Of a DNA stretch of 64,000 nt, positions 61,197 through 64,000 are shown piece after piece. Made by a program: the position numbers and the translations under genes. The stretch's first letter is position 1; each line of letters starts with the position of its first letter. This DNA comes from Sphingobacterium sp. UBA2700 (GTDB lineage: Bacteria; Bacteroidota; Bacteroidia; Sphingobacteriales; Sphingobacteriaceae), in contig DELI01000027.1 in assembly GCA_002354335.1 (NCBI GenBank), forward strand, positions 58,236 to 122,235, read 5' to 3'. The notes beneath the pieces are model-generated. The model saw nothing but the letters and a program-made list of their open reading frames with translations. It was not told where the DNA came from and ran no database searches.

Positions 61197-62150
61197 ATGA
61201 AAGAAAAAGTTAAATTTAACCTTTATTCTATATTGTTCGAACCAAATAAAAGCAATTCACTGTTAAATTCGAGCGCAATTTTAGAAAAGGTTTTGCACTT
61301 TGTGACTCCCGTAAATCTAGGAAATAAGGTTCACTTAGTAGATAGGAATAAAAACAGGTCAGAATCCCGTCCGCGAGAGTTATTTGTAGATTACGTTACC
61401 TATGATTATAAAGTAAAGCGATACAAATGTAGGATAGTTCTTATACGAACTGGTAGGCCCCCTATGCTCAAACCTTATGATAGTCATAATCTGGTCTCAC
61501 TTGAAGAGATTAAACAACTAGGCACACTTGTAGAGGTGACACATTTTTACATAGATATGAGTAAAACGAAGCCCTATCTTTTTGTAGAGTTTCACGCAAA
61601 CGGCCCGCGAGCATTGGATATCGAGTATTATTTTCGAAACGTTTCAAGAGACATGTTGTCGATTTCAAAAGAGACAAAAATACAGACATATTTAGATGTT
61701 TCAATCGATAAAGTTTTAGATGATATGAAAGATATCTCAAGCTTTCAAATCAAGATTGAGCCAGAACGATTAGAAGGAGTTGAACAAAATTTGAGGAAGA
61801 AATATTTTACCGCGTTAAGTTCTTTCGGACGACTTGTTAATTCAAGATTTCTAACGATTAAAGCGTCTTTTGAAATAAGCGAACGGAATGGAGTTAAATA
61901 CGATAATAGGGAAGCGAAAACCATGCTCGGCCGTTTACTTCGAAGTATCAACAATCGTACTACAGAATTAGACTCTTTTAAGAGTTTAGCTATCGAGTAT
62001 AATGATATGAATGGCGAAAGCCGGGATATTAACCTAATTAAGCATCAGAAAGGTTTTGAGATTGAAATTGATTTCACCACAATTACGAAGAATAAACAAT
62101 GGTACGAGTTAGTTAAAGATGAAATTGACAAAATAATGCTAAAATTATGA
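61197..62150 (+). CDS. Hypothetical protein of a two-gene accessory module
   Basis: A 317 aa soluble protein of mixed strands and helices. KVKFNLYSILFEPNK at the start and the LVEVTHFYIDMSKTKPYLFV EFHANGP region in the middle are the most structured parts; the C-terminal half has long basic helices (KYFTALSSFGRLVNSRFLTIK). I do not recognise the family. It is more AT-rich than the late genes and lies behind the lysis cassette, where phages often keep extra genes. It overlaps the membrane-protein gene by 4 bases. Confidence 0.7.
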   Translation: MKEKVKFNLYSILFEPNKSNSLLNSSAILEKVLHFVTPVNLGNKVHLVDRNKNRSESRPRELFVDYVTYDYKVKRYKCRIVLIRTGRPPMLKPYDSHNLVSLEEIKQLGTLVEVTHFYIDMSKTKPYLFVEFHANGPRALDIEYYFRNVSRDMLSISKETKIQTYLDVSIDKVLDDMKDISSFQIKIEPERLEGVEQNLRKKYFTALSSFGRLVNSRFLTIKASFEISERNGVKYDNREAKTMLGRLLRSINNRTTELDSFKSLAIEYNDMNGESRDINLIKHQKGFEIEIDFTTITKNKQWYELVKDEIDKIMLKL

Positions 62151-62662
62151 AACGCATTCTTAATAAATATTTCGACAACCCTGTAAAATTTGATTTTGCT
62201 TTTGCTGTCATTTTAGTTTTACTTTTCAAGAAGTTTGTTCTAAATAATGTTTTAGAACTTCCTTCTAACGATAATGTAAGAGATCTTGCGTCTGAGACAG
62301 TTACAATACTTTTAACGCTATCGGGTTTCATTTTAACATTTTTGACCGTATTAGTCTCACTTAAATTAGACGCAACGAAGTTAAATGGCCGAAATGAAGA
62401 GAGTTTGTCGTTAATTGAGAAGTTTTGTAATAGTGGTTTATACTTTGAGACTACAACAATATTTAAAAACTCGATTAAAGAGATAATTTTTTCAGCTATC
62501 TTAATATACCTCGTGAGATTGTTCTCTACGCAGTTGCCAGCAAACACAATGTATCTTTTCACGATTGGTGGTATAATAATTTTAATACTTACGATACTTA
62601 GAAATCTTTGGATCCTTGGACGTATCTTGGACATGCAAAAGCCAGACGAGAACCTACAATGA
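62147..62662 (+). CDS. Membrane protein, partner of the 317 aa protein
   Basis: A 171 aa protein with about four membrane segments: FDFAFAVILVLLFKKFVL (about 16-33), ETVTILLTLSGFILTFLTVL (about 50-69), IIFSAILIYLVRLF (about 113-126) and YLFTIGGIIILILTIL (about 136-151). Its ATG overlaps the stop of the 317 aa gene (ATGA), so the two should be made in equal amounts. A cytoplasmic protein with a multi-helix membrane partner is a common design in phage exclusion. Unproven. Confidence 0.7.
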   Translation: MKRILNKYFDNPVKFDFAFAVILVLLFKKFVLNNVLELPSNDNVRDLASETVTILLTLSGFILTFLTVLVSLKLDATKLNGRNEESLSLIEKFCNSGLYFETTTIFKNSIKEIIFSAILIYLVRLFSTQLPANTMYLFTIGGIIILILTILRNLWILGRILDMQKPDENLQ

Positions 62663-62681
62663 TAATAGCTGTCAATGTCTT

Positions 62682-63149
62682 TCACCTATCCCCCTTATAC
62701 CAGGATATCTCACCTGTTCCAATTTTCCCGATATACTTTCTGATGTGATCGTCGGTAACTACTCCACTTTCATCCTCTAAATTGTATTGGAATCTCTTAG
62801 TGAATTTATCGTAGGATATTGTCGCTACATAAGAGAGGTTAACATAAATGTGCCATAAATTGCCCTGCTTCTCACGAGCTTCAACCAATTTACGTTCACC
62901 CTTGTAGTAGAAAATGTCACAGATCGTTTTATCGAATCGAATAATCAGCGCGTTTACAATAGCTTCTTTAATATCTTCGTCAAGGTAACCTAAAGTACAT
63001 TTCCAATGACCTTTCTCTTTAGTGAATACATACAGCGAAACTCCGTCTTTTCCGGTCAATACATAGTCGCGCCGGCCGGATCCGCGATCGCGCACCGATA
63101 TTTTTGCATACATCACTCTATTTCGACAATGGATTTCCAATGATTTCAT
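62682..63149 (-). CDS. Hypothetical prophage protein
   Basis: A 155 aa protein with no signal peptide. Motifs such as SVRDRGSGRRDYVLTGKDGV near 18-37 and the repeated aromatic strands suggest a small beta-rich fold. It is on the minus strand opposite the late genes and convergent with the accessory module, so may be expressed in the lysogen. A palindrome lies just upstream. Function unknown. Confidence 0.65.
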   Translation of the reverse strand: MKSLEIHCRNRVMYAKISVRDRGSGRRDYVLTGKDGVSLYVFTKEKGHWKCTLGYLDEDIKEAIVNALIIRFDKTICDIFYYKGERKLVEAREKQGNLWHIYVNLSYVATISYDKFTKRFQYNLEDESGVVTDDHIRKYIGKIGTGEISWYKGDR

Positions 63150-63159
63150 TTTTGCAAGT

Positions 63160-63178
63160 TTACTAAAAATATTAGTAA
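63160..63178 (-). promoter_or_regulatory. Operator-like palindrome ahead of the 155 aa gene
   Basis: TTACTAA, five bases, TTAGTAA forms an inverted repeat. Its central 15 bases (63162-63176) are the same as those at 39823-39837. On the minus strand a TAAACTTG, one mismatch from the -7 consensus, lies between it and the gene. A repressor could bind both sites. Confidence 0.45.
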
Positions 63179-63250
63179 TTCGTCAAGAGGTTGGGGCAAA
63201 CTATTCTTGTTGTATTGATTGGGGTAGCCTTGTGGTTGGGATTTAGCAGG

Positions 63251-63283
63251 AACAAAAAAGCCCCACGATCGCGGAGCTATAAG
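63251..63283 (-). terminator. Possible minus-strand terminator
   Basis: On the minus strand AGCTCC, loop, GGGGCT with six T behind it. No minus-strand gene ends just ahead of it, so it may end a small RNA starting in 63284-63446, or be a relic. Confidence 0.4.
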
Positions 63284-63446
63284 CATTGTATGTTAAGAGC
63301 ACCAATGTTTTGAGATGGTTGTAATTGTTAGAAGTACAAACCGATTATGTAAGGGTTTGTAAGCTGATGAAATTTAATTTGACATTTTTCAAACACATTA
63401 TTGTCCAGCTTGTTGTAAAAGAGAATCACAATTAAATTATAAACTT

Positions 63447-63683
63447 ATGGCACTAGACACAGCGAACGAGGATCAAGTAAGCAAGACTATTGAAAGTCAA
63501 ACAGCGAAAATACCTTCGGTGGTATTTTTAGGAGCTGCGCTTTTATCTATGGGCGTATCAGCAGCTCTGAAATGTAGCAGATGGAAAGACGATAAAGATG
63601 CGCTTTTTATCGGGCAATGGGCAGCCCCGTTTTTACTTCTGGGGATTTACAACAAGATTGTAAAGACAGAAGGACATGATTAA
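63447..63683 (+). CDS. Small membrane protein conserved in Bacteroidota
   Basis: A 78 aa protein with two hydrophobic segments (VVFLGAALLSMGVSAAL and FIGQWAAPFLLLGIYNKIV). The general plan (short N-terminal ESQTAKIPS, a hydrophobic stretch, then GQWAAPFLLLGIYNK) resembles a family of short membrane proteins I associate with Bacteroidota chromosomes, from memory only. If so it may be a host gene and mark the approach to the right end of the prophage. A terminator follows. Confidence 0.6.
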   Translation: MALDTANEDQVSKTIESQTAKIPSVVFLGAALLSMGVSAALKCSRWKDDKDALFIGQWAAPFLLLGIYNKIVKTEGHD

Positions 63684-63700
63684 ATTGATCATTATTAGCA

Positions 63701-63734
63701 TAAAGGCCACCATTTTGGAGGCCTTTATTTTTGT
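63701..63734. terminator. Bidirectional terminator
   Basis: TAAAGGCC / GGCCTTTA stem, then a T-run on the plus strand, between the small membrane gene and the convergent 87 aa gene. Confidence 0.8.
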
Positions 63735-63988
63735 TGCGAATATCCCCCCATCCTCTTGCTCCCCTTGCTCTTAACCTTATTCCCCACGAAACGGGTATAG
63801 AACCAATGCAATGCCCTTGCTTCATCTTCGTTACGGGCGTAGCCTTCAACTTCCTCGCGGGACTTATCGATAAATGTTGCTCCTATTTCATTCAGTATAA
63901 GGTCACGTATGTTCCGTGCATCGGTATTATCCAACGGCTCCTTACATTCGTTGATTGCCTGGAGTATTTTGTCTATTGCATCTTGCAT
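63725..63988 (-). CDS. Hypothetical helical protein
   Basis: An 87 aa basic, helical protein: DAIDKILQAINECKEPLDN, REEVEGYARNEDEARALHWFYTRF and a lysine-rich C-terminus (VGNKVKSKGSKRMGG). No membrane segment. The family is unknown to me; it may be an early or regulatory phage gene on the minus strand. Complete within the window. Confidence 0.55.
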   Translation of the reverse strand: MQDAIDKILQAINECKEPLDNTDARNIRDLILNEIGATFIDKSREEVEGYARNEDEARALHWFYTRFVGNKVKSKGSKRMGGYSQQK

Positions 63989-64000
63989 GGGACAAAGGTA

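Larger units (their letters stand above)
38313..64000 (+). mobile_element. Siphovirus-like prophage, right end outside the window
   Basis: From the integrase just behind nuoD to the right edge the genes form a tailed-phage genome: integrase, cargo, packaging, head, tail, host recognition, lysis, accessory. All structural genes from 42978 to 60518 are on the plus strand with one- to few-base overlaps. The HK97-type capsid with protease, connector and tape measure order indicate a siphovirus. Neither end is proven: a tandem ACATGCAAAA pair at 38319-38338 could mark the left junction, and no right junction is seen. No repressor or replication genes are visible. Confidence 0.85.

Noticed and set aside
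61197..62662. Kiwa defence system (membrane protein plus about 315 aa protein)
   Set aside because: Sizes are similar, but the gene order is reversed and I cannot identify the family motifs; left as an unnamed module.
38313..64000. Diversity-generating retroelement for the tail protein
   Set aside because: No reverse transcriptase or template/variable repeat pair is visible.

Overview
The window looks like a chromosome segment of a Bacteroidota bacterium, most likely Sphingobacterium or a close relative. Supporting signs are moderate GC, Bacteroidota-type -7 boxes (TAnnTTTG), lipoproteins with short lipoboxes, Oar-type TonB-dependent receptors, a DUF4296 lipoprotein next to mutS2, a THUMP-like methyltransferase, and a tyrosine integrase of the Bacteroidota type. 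Species cannot be fixed from the sequence alone.

Positions 1-38312 are ordinary chromosome. They hold fabG, mqo, a TPP riboswitch ahead of a PnuC/PnuT-type transporter and an acyl-CoA-dehydrogenase-like flavoprotein, a few hypothetical lipoproteins, a large FAD/NAD(P)-binding protein with a possible 30-residue peptide gene behind it, and a compact minus-strand operon (YggS, GNAT, lipoprotein, aspartokinase, methyltransferase, luciferase-like oxidoreductase). Next come a DUF4296 lipoprotein with mutS2, two tandem Oar-like receptors (the first with a stop codon at codon 2), a LOG-family hydrolase, a Tat-exported Gfo/Idh/MocA protein, recR, an MFS transporter, a two-gene split 5'-nucleotidase, a ROK regulator, a PQQ-type sugar dehydrogenase lipoprotein, YqgE, pdxH, nuoC and nuoD. 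Two intergenic regions (near 0.4-0.7 kb and 18.2-18.65 kb) carry the same family of composite inverted repeats.

From just after nuoD to the right edge (about 38.3-64 kb) lies a siphovirus-like prophage that is not complete in the window. It begins with a tyrosine integrase flanked by short promoter-leader-hairpin units, then a cargo stretch (small proteins, a membrane/coiled-coil protein with a MazF/PemK-like toxin, lipoproteins). An uninterrupted plus-strand late module follows: terS, terL, portal, head morphogenesis, prohead protease, HK97-type capsid, connectors, tail tube, a tail chaperone with a -1 frameshift, tape measure, tail protein and an SGNH-bearing receptor-binding protein. After a hairpin-rich spacer comes a lysis cassette (GH24 endolysin, holin-like protein, small membrane protein, u-spanin-like lipoprotein) and a two-gene accessory module (317 aa plus a 171 aa membrane protein).

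The strongest unexplained signal is a pair of clusters of helically spaced TTAGC/GCTAA motifs at 42.90-42.98 and 47.26-47.36 kb. Each is built around a promoter with the same geometry (TTTG, 20 bp, TAGyTTTG), one ahead of terS and one ahead of the prohead protease. They look like the control sites of a phage late-gene regulator, or packaging/replication sites. No repressor, excisionase or replication gene is visible, so those functions and the right attachment site probably lie beyond 64 kb.
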